Assembly (NCBI GenBank): GCA_902762795.1
Contig: CACWPM010000034.1
Coordinates: 1-46,909, forward strand
Length of the DNA: 46,909 nucleotides
Origin: Fibrobacter succinogenes
Lineage (GTDB): Bacteria > Fibrobacterota > Fibrobacteria > Fibrobacterales > Fibrobacteraceae
Reading direction: 5' to 3'
Shown here: positions 8,761-16,326 of the stretch, piece by piece
How the letters are laid out: each line of letters begins with the position of its first letter
Position numbering within the stretch: the stretch's first letter is position 1
Notes under the pieces: model-generated
What the model saw: the letters and a program-made list of their open reading frames with translations, nothing else
Told to the model about the DNA's origin: nothing
Databases searched by the model: none
Program-made: the position numbers and the translations under genes

Positions 8761-8822
8761 GTCATGCCCGATCCTGTCCTCGCGCCTGTCCTCGCTTGAC
8801 GGGGATGACGGGAATCATCGGG
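8761..8822. repeat. Degenerate GTCAT-type palindromic repeat
   Basis: Contains CCCGAT (8767-8772) and ATCGGG (8817-8822) as outer arms, a direct repeat CCTGTCCTCGC at 8773-8783 and 8785-8795, and a reverse-orientation GATGACGGG. The GTCAT / TCCTCG words match units of the larger repeats at 14493-14720 and 46719-46909. It lies between the ABC operon and the symporter. Confidence 0.45.
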
Positions 8823-8842
8823 TTTCTCCTGTTCATGTTGCT

Positions 8843-10258
8843 ATGAAACTTCTGCTAATTTATTTCTTCGTTCTTGGTTTTATTTGCATACGCGACTTGT
8901 TTAAAGTCAAGAACTTTGATGATTATGTTGTTGCGGGGCGCAGGCAAACTACCCCGTTTGTTTTCATGAGTCTCATGGCGACCGTTCTTGGGGCTTCTGC
9001 GACAGTAGGCATAGCATCTCGTGCGGAAAGCATTGGCTTTGCTGCGTTTTGGTGGCTTGGAACGGGGGCGGTTGGCTTTTGGTTCCAGGCGGCTTTTTTG
9101 AGCAAGCCCGTTCACGATCTTGATGTACGCACGCTCCCCGAAATCGCAGAAAAGACAGTTGGGAAAACCGGACGAAAGCTCGTTGCTTTTATTATCGCTA
9201 TTTCGTGGATCGGGATTATTGCGGCGCAGTTTGCCGCGATGGCAGGCTTTATTGGACTTGTGCTGGGACATGACGCTGGAACGCTTTCAGTCTTGGTTAC
9301 GGCGGTTATTGTCATTGTCTATACGCTTTTGGGTGGGCAGCTTTCTGTTGTCCGTACGGATGCTTTGCAATTTGGAATTTTGACGCTTGGATTTTTTGCA
9401 ACGGCAGTTTATCTGTTCGGCGGATTTTCGGGGGCCGAAAATGCTGTTTTGACAGCTGCGAGTATCTCCGAGCCTGGGGAAAATTTCTCATCGGACGCCG
9501 TCGCATCAAACGCTGGGCTTGCGACTTTTGGTAAATTTGCTCTCTTGAACGAAAAATTTGGTGCTTTCGATTTGGTTATTATGTTGTTTACTATTGGGGG
9601 AGCGTACTTTCTTGGTCCAGATGTGATTTCGAGAAATCTCGTTGCCAAAGATTCTGCATCTGCTCGCCGAGCGGTTGTTGCGGGGAGTTTTGCGATTATT
9701 GTTTTTAGCGTCATCATAGTTTTGCTTGGCATGTGGGCCGCAACCTATGCGCCCGCAGTTTCCGGCTCGGTGACGAATCCGCTTTTTCGCCTTGCGACAG
9801 GTGTGCTTCCGCTCCCGCTTGCGGCACTCCTTTCCGTTGGCCTTTTGTCGGCTCTTCTTTCTTCGGCAGACACGTGTCTCATTAATTCTGCCGCCATTTT
9901 TGGGAGCGATATCCTGAACACGCGCCGTATTTCTGTTGTGCGTCTGCTCGTTGTCGCTATTGGTATTGTCGCAACATATCTTGCGCTTCAAGGCAAGGAT
10001 ATCATCGGACTTTTGACAATGGCATATTCTGTCTATACGCCGGGAATTGTCGCCCCGCTTGCTGTCGCCATCATCGCATACAAAAAGTTCTATGTCAAGA
10101 AAACGTTTTGGTATGCGGGCGTCGTTATTGGCGGGCTTTTCGGGCTTGTTCCGACAATACTTTCGTCAACGGTGAAATATCAAAGTCCTGCCTTTTTACC
10201 CCTTGCCGGAATAGCAATTTCTCTAGCGTTTGCAATTGCGAGTTTGAAAAAGAAATAA
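8843..10258 (+). CDS. Sodium:solute symporter family protein
   Basis: 471 aa from ATG 8843. The open frame extends upstream to 8759, but those 28 codons translate the repeat sequence, so I reject them. About 12-13 hydrophobic segments and SSS-family features are visible: DYVVAGRRQTTPFVFMSLMA near the start, TLGASATVG-like and GFWFQAAF segments, RTLPEIAEKTVG (SSS intracellular region), and LSSADTCLINSAAI. The family couples Na+ influx to uptake of sugars, amino acids, pantothenate or similar solutes; the substrate cannot be told from sequence. No strong ribosome-binding site precedes the chosen start. Confidence 0.85.
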   Translation: MKLLLIYFFVLGFICIRDLFKVKNFDDYVVAGRRQTTPFVFMSLMATVLGASATVGIASRAESIGFAAFWWLGTGAVGFWFQAAFLSKPVHDLDVRTLPEIAEKTVGKTGRKLVAFIIAISWIGIIAAQFAAMAGFIGLVLGHDAGTLSVLVTAVIVIVYTLLGGQLSVVRTDALQFGILTLGFFATAVYLFGGFSGAENAVLTAASISEPGENFSSDAVASNAGLATFGKFALLNEKFGAFDLVIMLFTIGGAYFLGPDVISRNLVAKDSASARRAVVAGSFAIIVFSVIIVLLGMWAATYAPAVSGSVTNPLFRLATGVLPLPLAALLSVGLLSALLSSADTCLINSAAIFGSDILNTRRISVVRLLVVAIGIVATYLALQGKDIIGLLTMAYSVYTPGIVAPLAVAIIAYKKFYVKKTFWYAGVVIGGLFGLVPTILSSTVKYQSPAFLPLAGIAISLAFAIASLKKK

Positions 10259-10330
10259 TCTAGAATGTCCGGCTCCGGTTTACCGGTAAGCCAAGCCTAG
10301 TTTCCATGATGTTTAAATAATTGGAATTGT

Positions 10331-10372
10331 AAAAAAAGAGCCCCGCACACTGTGCAGGTCTCTCCATTTTTA
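10331..10372. terminator. Bidirectional terminator between symporter and PorV-like gene
   Basis: An imperfect stem GAG.CC.GCAC / GTGC.GG.CTC (10338-10362) is flanked by A7 on the left and a T-rich run on the right, so it can serve both converging genes. Confidence 0.65.
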
Positions 10373-10418
10373 TTGACGATTAGTAAGAACTAGTGCTCGT
10401 CTGCAAAGGGTTCTGTGA

Positions 10419-12596
10419 CTAGAACTTAAACAACATGCCGAAGCGCATTTGCCCGTCACGTACACCGTCCGCTTTGCCGACATTCTTGATGGTAGCCCAG
10501 TCAAACTGCAAAACGTCAGAAATCATGACGCCTACGCCGAAGTCGACTTCGTTACGCTTGCCTACGCGGTCGTAAAGGTAGCCCAAGCGAAGAGCGATTG
10601 TGTTGGAATAAATGAATTCCGTACCCAAGTTGAACACGCCGCGCATGAGAGAATTCGTCTTGCTGTTGTCGTCATCGTCTGTGTCGAAAAGTGCCTTCCA
10701 ACATGCGATATAGAACGGTTCAGGGTCGCCGTTGCTGTCGTCAATCACGACTTCGCGGTTGTAGTCAAAGGCTACGGTCCATTTATAATCTGCCATGCTG
10801 AGAATCTCGTAAGAAAGACCGAGGCGCCAGGTCAATGGAATCGGGTCCTCGATAGTCTTGTCCACGTAGTAAACGCTTGGGCCGATGTTGGCAAGCACCA
10901 ATGCAAAGTTGAGTTTCGGGATAAAAAGATTCTTCTTCAAGACGCCGATGTCGAATGCGTAACCGAACGTGGTGGCTTCTTCTTCGCCAGCACCGGCGCC
11001 GGAACTCAGGTCGGAGTAGAAGAACTTTATAGAAAGACCGAGACCCCAGTCGTTCGGGAAGCGAGTGCCGTAGCTAATGCCACCGACGATTTCGGAACTG
11101 TTGTATGCCACGAGGTCATCGACGTCCAGATCGCCTGAAACAACGGTCGAACCGAACGAAACGAAATTCACGGAAACACCGAGCGTTCCCCAGTCGTTCA
11201 GGGGGATAGTCATGCCGCCGTAGAGGTGGTAGAGATCTGGGATATTGAGGATAGGCAAAAGTTTTTCGTAGAACGCCGTGAGCTGGTAGTCGGCATCCTT
11301 GTATTGTTCCATGCCGTTGGCCGTGCTGAACCACACGTCATTTCCTTCGGGAAGGACCGCCCAGACCTTGTTTGTCGAAAGTCCGTTGCCCTGGTGGTAG
11401 TGCATCCATTCGTCGTCGCGCTTGGTCACTGTGGGGTCTTCCTTGGAGCCGCGTTCGAGTTCGGCTTTACGTCCACTCGCGGTGGCGTAGTCCGGCAGGT
11501 GGCGCCAGACACCGAGGTCCGTTGCGATCCAGATGGCGCCCTTGCGGTCCACGGAAACATCGTTCACGTTGTTGTTCGCAAATTGCACTTGTTCCCACTT
11601 GCGGAGCGTGAAGTGCGATAGGCCTCCCTTGTGGGTTGCCCATACGTGACCCGAACTATCTACAGCGAGTGCTGTCGGGGAAAGGTCCATGATGCCGTCT
11701 TCCTGGTTGAACAGGCTCCAGCGGTCCTTGTCGTTTGCGCTCTTTTTCGGGGTGAGGCGGGCAACGCCTGCGCCATCGACTGCGACGAATAGTTCCTTGC
11801 GGTTCTCGGACCAGACAAGAGCGTTGATTTTTTGGCTAGGGAGGACTTTTCCTTTTTGTTCGAATGCTCCGTTGCGGTAGACGAAAAGGCCGTTGTCCGT
11901 GCCAATCCAAAGAGAGGCGCCTTGCTTTGCCAAGGCCGTGACGCGACGTTCGCCAAGTTCTGTTTCAAAGGATTTCCAGCTTTTTCCGTCAAAACGGAAA
12001 AGTCCCTTGGGGGTTCCGACCCAGAGCTTTTCGGTGAGGCTTTCGTAAAGGATGGATGTGATGGTGTCCTTGACGACCAGGTCCCAGGGCATCTTGACTT
12101 CGACCACGTGGGATTCGTCGTCGGCGTTTTTCACATCGTTGAAGGCTTTGACAACTCGCGTGTATTCATCGAGCCCGCGTTCGGTGCCGACGTAGGTGCG
12201 TACGGCGTCCTTGATTTTCGCGTTACCTTGCAAGGTGACGGAATAATAATTGACCCATTGTTCGCCGTCGAACTTTAAAATGCCTTGCGTGGTGCCGGCC
12301 CAGAGTTCGCTCTTGTCGAAGAACCCGTTTTTGGAGCGGGATGCCATGTGGGTGAAAAACGGTGTCTTCTTGGCGTCTGCGCTGTATGACTTGCGCCATT
12401 CGTCGGCGAGGGGTCCGAATGCAAGACCTGCCGGGTTGTAGTACATGGCGGTTGCGTCATCGGCAAGTGCGGCACCGACTTCGCCCATACCTAGCTGGCG
12501 TGCGCCAACGGGCATTTGAAGGGTTATGATTGCCGAACCTGTGGCAAGAGCCATGGCAGGTGCTAGAAGAATAGCTGATAATAGTGACTTACGCAA
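10419..12596 (-). CDS. PorV/PorQ-type outer-membrane protein with inserted beta-propeller
   Basis: 725 aa with signal peptide (about 1-19). Residues 30-62 (VGARQLGMGEVGAALADD, then ATAMYYNPAGLA) are the signature N-terminus of the PorV/PorQ/UPF0164 family of outer-membrane barrels. The sequence then leaves the barrel. From about 95 to 435 it has at least seven two-component-regulator-type propeller blades, each with a motif like WAGTTQGILKFDG, WVGTPKGLFRFDG, WIGTDNGLFVY or WIATDLGVW. The barrel resumes from about 445 to the end (LYHLYGGMTIPLNDWGTLGV onward), finishing in RFGMLFKF. PorV proteins shuttle cargo to the attachment complex in type IX secretion; this version may present a propeller at the surface. 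Its start overlaps the upstream gene by 8 nt. Confidence 0.82.
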   Translation of the reverse strand: MRKSLLSAILLAPAMALATGSAIITLQMPVGARQLGMGEVGAALADDATAMYYNPAGLAFGPLADEWRKSYSADAKKTPFFTHMASRSKNGFFDKSELWAGTTQGILKFDGEQWVNYYSVTLQGNAKIKDAVRTYVGTERGLDEYTRVVKAFNDVKNADDESHVVEVKMPWDLVVKDTITSILYESLTEKLWVGTPKGLFRFDGKSWKSFETELGERRVTALAKQGASLWIGTDNGLFVYRNGAFEQKGKVLPSQKINALVWSENRKELFVAVDGAGVARLTPKKSANDKDRWSLFNQEDGIMDLSPTALAVDSSGHVWATHKGGLSHFTLRKWEQVQFANNNVNDVSVDRKGAIWIATDLGVWRHLPDYATASGRKAELERGSKEDPTVTKRDDEWMHYHQGNGLSTNKVWAVLPEGNDVWFSTANGMEQYKDADYQLTAFYEKLLPILNIPDLYHLYGGMTIPLNDWGTLGVSVNFVSFGSTVVSGDLDVDDLVAYNSSEIVGGISYGTRFPNDWGLGLSIKFFYSDLSSGAGAGEEEATTFGYAFDIGVLKKNLFIPKLNFALVLANIGPSVYYVDKTIEDPIPLTWRLGLSYEILSMADYKWTVAFDYNREVVIDDSNGDPEPFYIACWKALFDTDDDDNSKTNSLMRGVFNLGTEFIYSNTIALRLGYLYDRVGKRNEVDFGVGVMISDVLQFDWATIKNVGKADGVRDGQMRFGMLFKF

Positions 12597-13152
12597 GTTG
12601 CCTCCAATCCGGGACGTTATAGGTGTTTCCGTGTGTCGGGATTACAGCCTTCCATCCGGATTTACTTGGGTTTTCCCAGGGTTGCTTCGGTAAAAGCTTA
12701 CAGTCGCAGCCCAGAACGTATGGTGGTAAAATTTCCGCGTGATTGCGAATCTGTTCGCGGGTGATGAAATTTTCCTCGCTGACGAATTTACAATAATTCT
12801 TGCCTTTGGGACCAACGACTATTCTGTAAGTGGCGGTACCCGCCTTGTCCCCTTCGTCAATTGTCTTGATTGTTTGTTCCAGTGAATTGTTCCACTGCTC
12901 GATGTATAAAGATCTTTGTTCTGGTGTTAAATCTTGCGTTTCGAGCCACGCCCTGATCGATGCTTCGGAGGGCTTTACGGCGGTGAGCGTCTCGCGGGCT
13001 GGGCGACCGATGGCGGCGTATTGCCCCGATACGTCGATAACCGGTTTCAATTCCTCTTTTTCGTCGGAGTTGTGCATGCCTACGTAGATGCCGATGCCGG
13101 CAAGCACGATGGACAAGAGCACAATCGCGATGACGATGATGATTGATAGCAT
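12589..13152 (-). CDS. Membrane-anchored protein of unknown function, coupled to the PorV-like gene
   Basis: 187 aa. One N-terminal hydrophobic helix (about 2-26) is followed by a soluble domain, so a single-pass membrane anchor with the domain probably in the periplasm. A central charged helical part (about 50-110) contains LTPEQRSLYIEQWNNSLEQT. The C-terminal part has a C-D-C motif (LGCDCKLLP) and a Trp-rich end. I recognise no family. The stop overlaps the start of the PorV/propeller gene by 8 nt, which implies translational coupling and a related role at the envelope. The ribosome-binding site is weak. Confidence 0.75.
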   Translation of the reverse strand: MLSIIIVIAIVLLSIVLAGIGIYVGMHNSDEKEELKPVIDVSGQYAAIGRPARETLTAVKPSEASIRAWLETQDLTPEQRSLYIEQWNNSLEQTIKTIDEGDKAGTATYRIVVGPKGKNYCKFVSEENFITREQIRNHAEILPPYVLGCDCKLLPKQPWENPSKSGWKAVIPTHGNTYNVPDWRQLA

Positions 13153-13224
13153 ATTTAAATCCGTTTACGATAAATCCTTACTCTCAAAAACTAGCATTTT
13201 CTATTTTATAAGATAGGAGATATT

Positions 13225-14415
13225 ATGTTAAAATTAAAGTTTTTTCTTGTGTTACTTGCTTGTAGTGTCGCTTGGGCTGTCCCGTTCAAGGTTGAAACGG
13301 TCAAGGAAGGTGGTGGAGAGCCCATTCGTGCAGGTCAATTGATTAAAGTTCATTATAAAGGATACTTGGCGGTAGACAGTTCCATTGTGAACAAAGCGGC
13401 TACGGATTCGACTGTTGAAGCCCCGTATTTTGCAAATTCCTATTACAGCGAAAAACCACTGGAGTTCACTGTGGGCGTGGGCCAGGTGATAGAAGGCTGG
13501 GACAAGGGACTTGTGGGCATGAAAGTCGGTGAAATCCGCAAACTTTCTGTGCCGTCGGTCATGGCTTATGGCGATAATTCCCTCGAAGGTATTCCGCCTA
13601 ACAGCGATTTGATGTTCGTGGTTGAACTTGTTCATGCTGAAAAGCCGCTCGAAGCAGACAAATTCCCTGCCGATGTCGAAAAGCTCAAGTGGCGCGATAT
13701 GGGCCGTGGACTCAAGGTCTTTGACGAAAAGGTCGGCGGTGGCAAGTTGAACGCTGCAGGTAACGTAATTAAGGTACATTATACGGGATGGCTTTTGTCG
13801 GGCCGCAAGTTCGGTAGCTCGAAGGATCTGGGCAAGCCGCTCGAAGCTATCATGGGTGCAGGCAAGATGATCAAGGGTTGGGAAACAGGCCTTGACGGTA
13901 TGCGTGAAGGCGGTGTTCGTTGGTTGCGCGTGTCGCCTGCGATGGGCTACGGTGCTACGGCATTCTCGATGATTCCGCCGAACTCTACGCTCTTGTTCCG
14001 CGTCGAAATGGTTTCGAGTGATGTGGACCCGGAATTGGCGAAGCACATGGACTTCTTCCCGGATACGACGCTCCTCAAGTACGAAAACGGCCCTGAAGGA
14101 CTTCGCTATGCGGTGGTAAAGCAAGGTGAAGGCGAACCGGCGCGTGCTGGTCACCGTGCGATTGTCCATTACACCGGCTGGATGGTTAATGGGTACAAGT
14201 TCGATAGTTCCCGCGATCGCGGTCAGCCGTTTGCTTTTGAACTCGGTGCAGGCAACGTCATTCGCGGCTGGGAACTTGGCGTGCAGGGTATGCTCCCCGG
14301 CGAGAAGAGAATCCTCGTGGTGCCGCCAGGCCTTGGCTACGGTAGCCGCGGCGCAGGTCCGATTCCTGGTGGCGCAACGCTTATCTTTGCTGTAGAATAC
14401 CTCGGCGAAGAGTAG
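13225..14415 (+). CDS. Exported triple-FKBP peptidyl-prolyl isomerase
   Basis: 396 aa with a signal peptide ending near Ala18 (VAWA-VP). Three FKBP_C domains lie in tandem: about 20-138, 155-265 and 285-396. FKBPs catalyse cis-trans isomerisation at prolines; here probably in the periplasm or at the surface, assisting folding of exported proteins. Domain 3 keeps the active-site pattern (HYTGW, YKFDSS, VIRGWE, GYGS, PIPGG, FAVEY). Domain 2 has Gly in place of the pocket Asp (KFGSS). Domain 1 lacks it and carries an insertion of about 18 residues. Only domain 3 therefore looks fully active. The start is set by AGGAGA before the ATG. The gene is divergent from the PorV-linked pair 72 bp away. 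Confidence 0.93.
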   Translation: MLKLKFFLVLLACSVAWAVPFKVETVKEGGGEPIRAGQLIKVHYKGYLAVDSSIVNKAATDSTVEAPYFANSYYSEKPLEFTVGVGQVIEGWDKGLVGMKVGEIRKLSVPSVMAYGDNSLEGIPPNSDLMFVVELVHAEKPLEADKFPADVEKLKWRDMGRGLKVFDEKVGGGKLNAAGNVIKVHYTGWLLSGRKFGSSKDLGKPLEAIMGAGKMIKGWETGLDGMREGGVRWLRVSPAMGYGATAFSMIPPNSTLLFRVEMVSSDVDPELAKHMDFFPDTTLLKYENGPEGLRYAVVKQGEGEPARAGHRAIVHYTGWMVNGYKFDSSRDRGQPFAFELGAGNVIRGWELGVQGMLPGEKRILVVPPGLGYGSRGAGPIPGGATLIFAVEYLGEE

Positions 14416-14492
14416 CGGCAGAGCCGCAGTAGGCAGTAGGAAGGGTTGTTGCCGGAAACTGTTTACTTTGTTACTTCGATTTGTCTTCCTTT

Positions 14493-14720
14493 GAGCCGTC
14501 ATTCTGAGGGTGTAAGCCTGAAGCTCAGTCATCCTCGACCCCGTCATCCTCGGAGCCTGTCATTGTGTAATCACATGACTCGGCGGGTATCAAATGCAAG
14601 TCCACAAGTGGCCTCTCGCTTGATACCCTTGCATGTCATTCTCGACCTTGTCATCCTCGAAGCCCGTCATTGTATCTACATTTGGGAGGGAAACCATAAT
14701 TTCTCGTATAATCATTGCGT
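14493..14720. repeat. Interspersed repeat, copy 1 (GTCAT units plus structured core)
   Basis: Positions 14542-14671 match 46719-46848 over 130 bp with one visible mismatch, and weaker similarity continues to about 14720. Several GTCATYCTCGR-type units flank a core with GGGTATCAA (14585-14593) and ATGCAAG (14594-14600), followed by TTGATACCC (14620-14628) and CTTGCAT (14628-14634). The two possible stems share a base and interleave, so they cannot both form fully. Translating the repeat gives similar spurious frames in both places, so no protein is called. It lies after the FKBP gene without a T-run of its own. Confidence 0.8.
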
Positions 14721-14843
14721 AGGGACAACCTCAAAAGGTGAGTGTTGCGGCCACGATCATCCTCCGCTAGGAGGATCCATACAGTCCTAATTGCTCTTTT
14801 ACCTTTCTTGGATATGGCAAGTCCGCCGTGCGCGGACTTTTTT
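14719..14843 (+). ncRNA. Candidate small structured RNA
   Basis: A consensus -10 TATAAT (14707-14712), with a poor -35 TTGGGA 19 bp upstream, would start a roughly 125-nt transcript with no meaningful reading frame. It could fold into ACCT-CAAA-AGGT (14728-14739), ATCCTCC-GCTA-GGAGGAT (14759-14776) and a terminator hairpin (14819-14839). The anti-Shine-Dalgarno-like CCTCC is hidden in the second stem. The second repeat copy lacks the TATAAT at the equivalent place. It matches no RNA family I know. Confidence 0.3.
14819..14843 (+). terminator. Strong intrinsic terminator
   Basis: AAGTCCGC, loop CGTGC, GCGGACTT, then further T. No protein gene ends within 400 bp upstream, which is the main reason for suspecting a small RNA here. 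Confidence 0.85.
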
Positions 14844-14936
14844 GTGGGCTAAAACTGGAGGATCTGTTGAAAGTACGCTTGCTTTGGATAAATTAATTAT
14901 TGCTGTAGAATCGGAAAAACGCGAAATAGCCGTTTT

Positions 14937-15178
14937 TTTACGTAAAAATCGATGAAATACCGTTCTTTTTTACGTAAATTTTACAACAAAGTAATCAATT
15001 TTTCCTAAAAAAGCCCGTTTTGGCATCTCGGTTAGGTCGGTTAACTTAATAAAAAGGCCCTGAAATGACCCGATTTCTATAAAAAAGAAGACGAAATGGG
15101 ATGAAAAGTCAAAAATGCTTTGTACAACGTAACGTTTTTACGTAAAAATTGTCAAAAACTAAACTGAGTTTACGTAAA
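14937..15178. promoter_or_regulatory. Four phased copies of palindrome TTTACGTAAA
   Basis: The perfect 10-bp palindrome occurs at 14937-14946, 14969-14978, 15137-15146 and 15169-15178. Spacing is exactly 32 bp within each pair and exactly 200 bp between pairs. The sequences between the copies are not duplicates of each other. This looks like a cooperative protein-binding array in a gene-free AT-rich stretch upstream of the TIGR02147/lipoprotein pair. Confidence 0.6.
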
Positions 15179-15459
15179 TTTCGCCGTTCTCGCTAAATTT
15201 TAATTGTTCCCACAAAAATTTCGCCATTTCCCTCAAGAATGCCTTTCGACATCCTTTCTGCATATTTATTATCTTTAGCTATCTACTAATGACCATTGAC
15301 CAATAACTGTTGACCATCACTCGGAGTGCAGTCTAGATCCTACAACCTAACCACTAATCACTAATCACTGCGCCTCCGGCGCTCCCATTGACAAAAAGTC
15401 CATACCAAATGTTTACATAGTAGGGCAATGAGAGAGAGATTTAAATATTTTAGATATTG
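15179..15459 (+). promoter_or_regulatory. Upstream region of the second TIGR02147 pair
   Basis: Holds two AAATTTCGCC words (15176-15185, 15217-15226), a run of degenerate TGACCA and CACTAAT short repeats (15286-15368), a GCGCC-TCC-GGCGC hairpin (about 15370-15382), and TTGA-N6-GTCCAT (15388-15403). The last differs by one base from the motif found before the CAZyme genes. No gene is seen. Confidence 0.4.
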
Positions 15460-16326
15460 ATGGTTACTTTTTCTGACATAGCGGATTACCGCGACTTCTT
15501 GAAGGAATTCTACGACAGGCGCAAGGTCGAGATGCCCTTCTACAGCTACCGCATGATGGGTGATAAGCTCGGGCTAGACTCCAGCTATCTCTATCGCGTA
15601 TTGCAAAAGAAGCAGCACTTGCCTGCTCATGCGTTACCTGCGGCAAAGGAAATCCTTGCGCTGGCTGGTCGCGAGGCCGAATATTTCGACCTCCTCTATT
15701 CTGCTGCTGTCTGCAAGGATAAGACCAAACGCGAAGAACTCATGGCGAAAGCCCTCTCGCTGCGCGACGTGGAACGCCATTCTTTGCAAGAGGCAGAACT
15801 TAAACTTCTCGAAAACTGGTGGATTCCTGCGGTACGCGCCTACCTGGAATTGAACGGCGGTGTTGTAAACGTGAAGCAGATTGCGAGGGACATCTGCCCG
15901 CCGATTACCGAAGCTCAGGCTCTCGAAGCCATTGAAACTTTGAAAAGCGTCGGTCTTGTGAAAAAGCTTGTATCGGGCAAGCTTGCGTTGACCGAAGCCC
16001 ATTTGACAGTAGGGGGCCCCGAAAAGGCGAAGGCCGTGCGTAATTTCCAGCGTCAGGTGTTGAGTCTTGCGAGCGATGCGCTTGAAAACATCCCTGTCAA
16101 TGAGCGAAACATTTCTACACTGACTCTTTCTGTGGACCAGTCCTGTTTCGAGGATTTGGGGGACATGCTGAGGGAATTCCGTCGATTAGTCCAAAAAAGA
16201 GTTGACGGAGCCAAGAATCCTGATCGTGTTATGCAGCTTTCTATGGCGTTTTACCCTGTAGCCCGTAAAGGAGGGGCTACGGAAAATACTATAATAGTGG
16301 GGGAAGGTGCAGGAGATAAAAAATGA
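15460..16326 (+). CDS. TIGR02147 family protein (putative HTH-type regulator), second copy
   Basis: 288 aa from ATG 15460 (a TTG one codon earlier is possible). It has the family pattern of the 1722 gene: D-Y-R-D-F-L near the start, an HTH-like stretch YRMMGDKLGLDSSYLYRVLQ (about 28-47), and a C-terminal segment NERNISTLTLSVDQSCFEDL. No signal peptide or membrane helix is seen. The last codons overlap the downstream lipoprotein gene (ATGA), so the two are translationally coupled. Pairwise identity with the first copy looks low outside the family motifs, so these are old paralogues. Function unproven; a regulator of its partner is the simplest guess. Confidence 0.83.
   Translation: MVTFSDIADYRDFLKEFYDRRKVEMPFYSYRMMGDKLGLDSSYLYRVLQKKQHLPAHALPAAKEILALAGREAEYFDLLYSAAVCKDKTKREELMAKALSLRDVERHSLQEAELKLLENWWIPAVRAYLELNGGVVNVKQIARDICPPITEAQALEAIETLKSVGLVKKLVSGKLALTEAHLTVGGPEKAKAVRNFQRQVLSLASDALENIPVNERNISTLTLSVDQSCFEDLGDMLREFRRLVQKRVDGAKNPDRVMQLSMAFYPVARKGGATENTIIVGEGAGDKK

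Noticed and set aside
8759-8842. N-terminal extension of the sodium:solute symporter
   Set aside because: The extra codons translate repeat DNA and have no membrane segment or ribosome-binding site; homologues start at the MKLLLIYFF-type helix.
14585-14634. H-type RNA pseudoknot in the repeat core
   Set aside because: Both connecting loops would be zero nucleotides long, so the two stems cannot coexist fully; competing hairpins are the better reading.
14446-14790. Open frame of 114 codons after the FKBP gene
   Set aside because: It lies in the interspersed repeat, and the same residues appear in a frame at 46656-46874; this reflects repeated DNA, not a protein family.
15286-15368. CRISPR-like array of CACTAAT / TGACCA repeats
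   Set aside because: Units are only 6-7 bp, irregular and without spacers of constant length.
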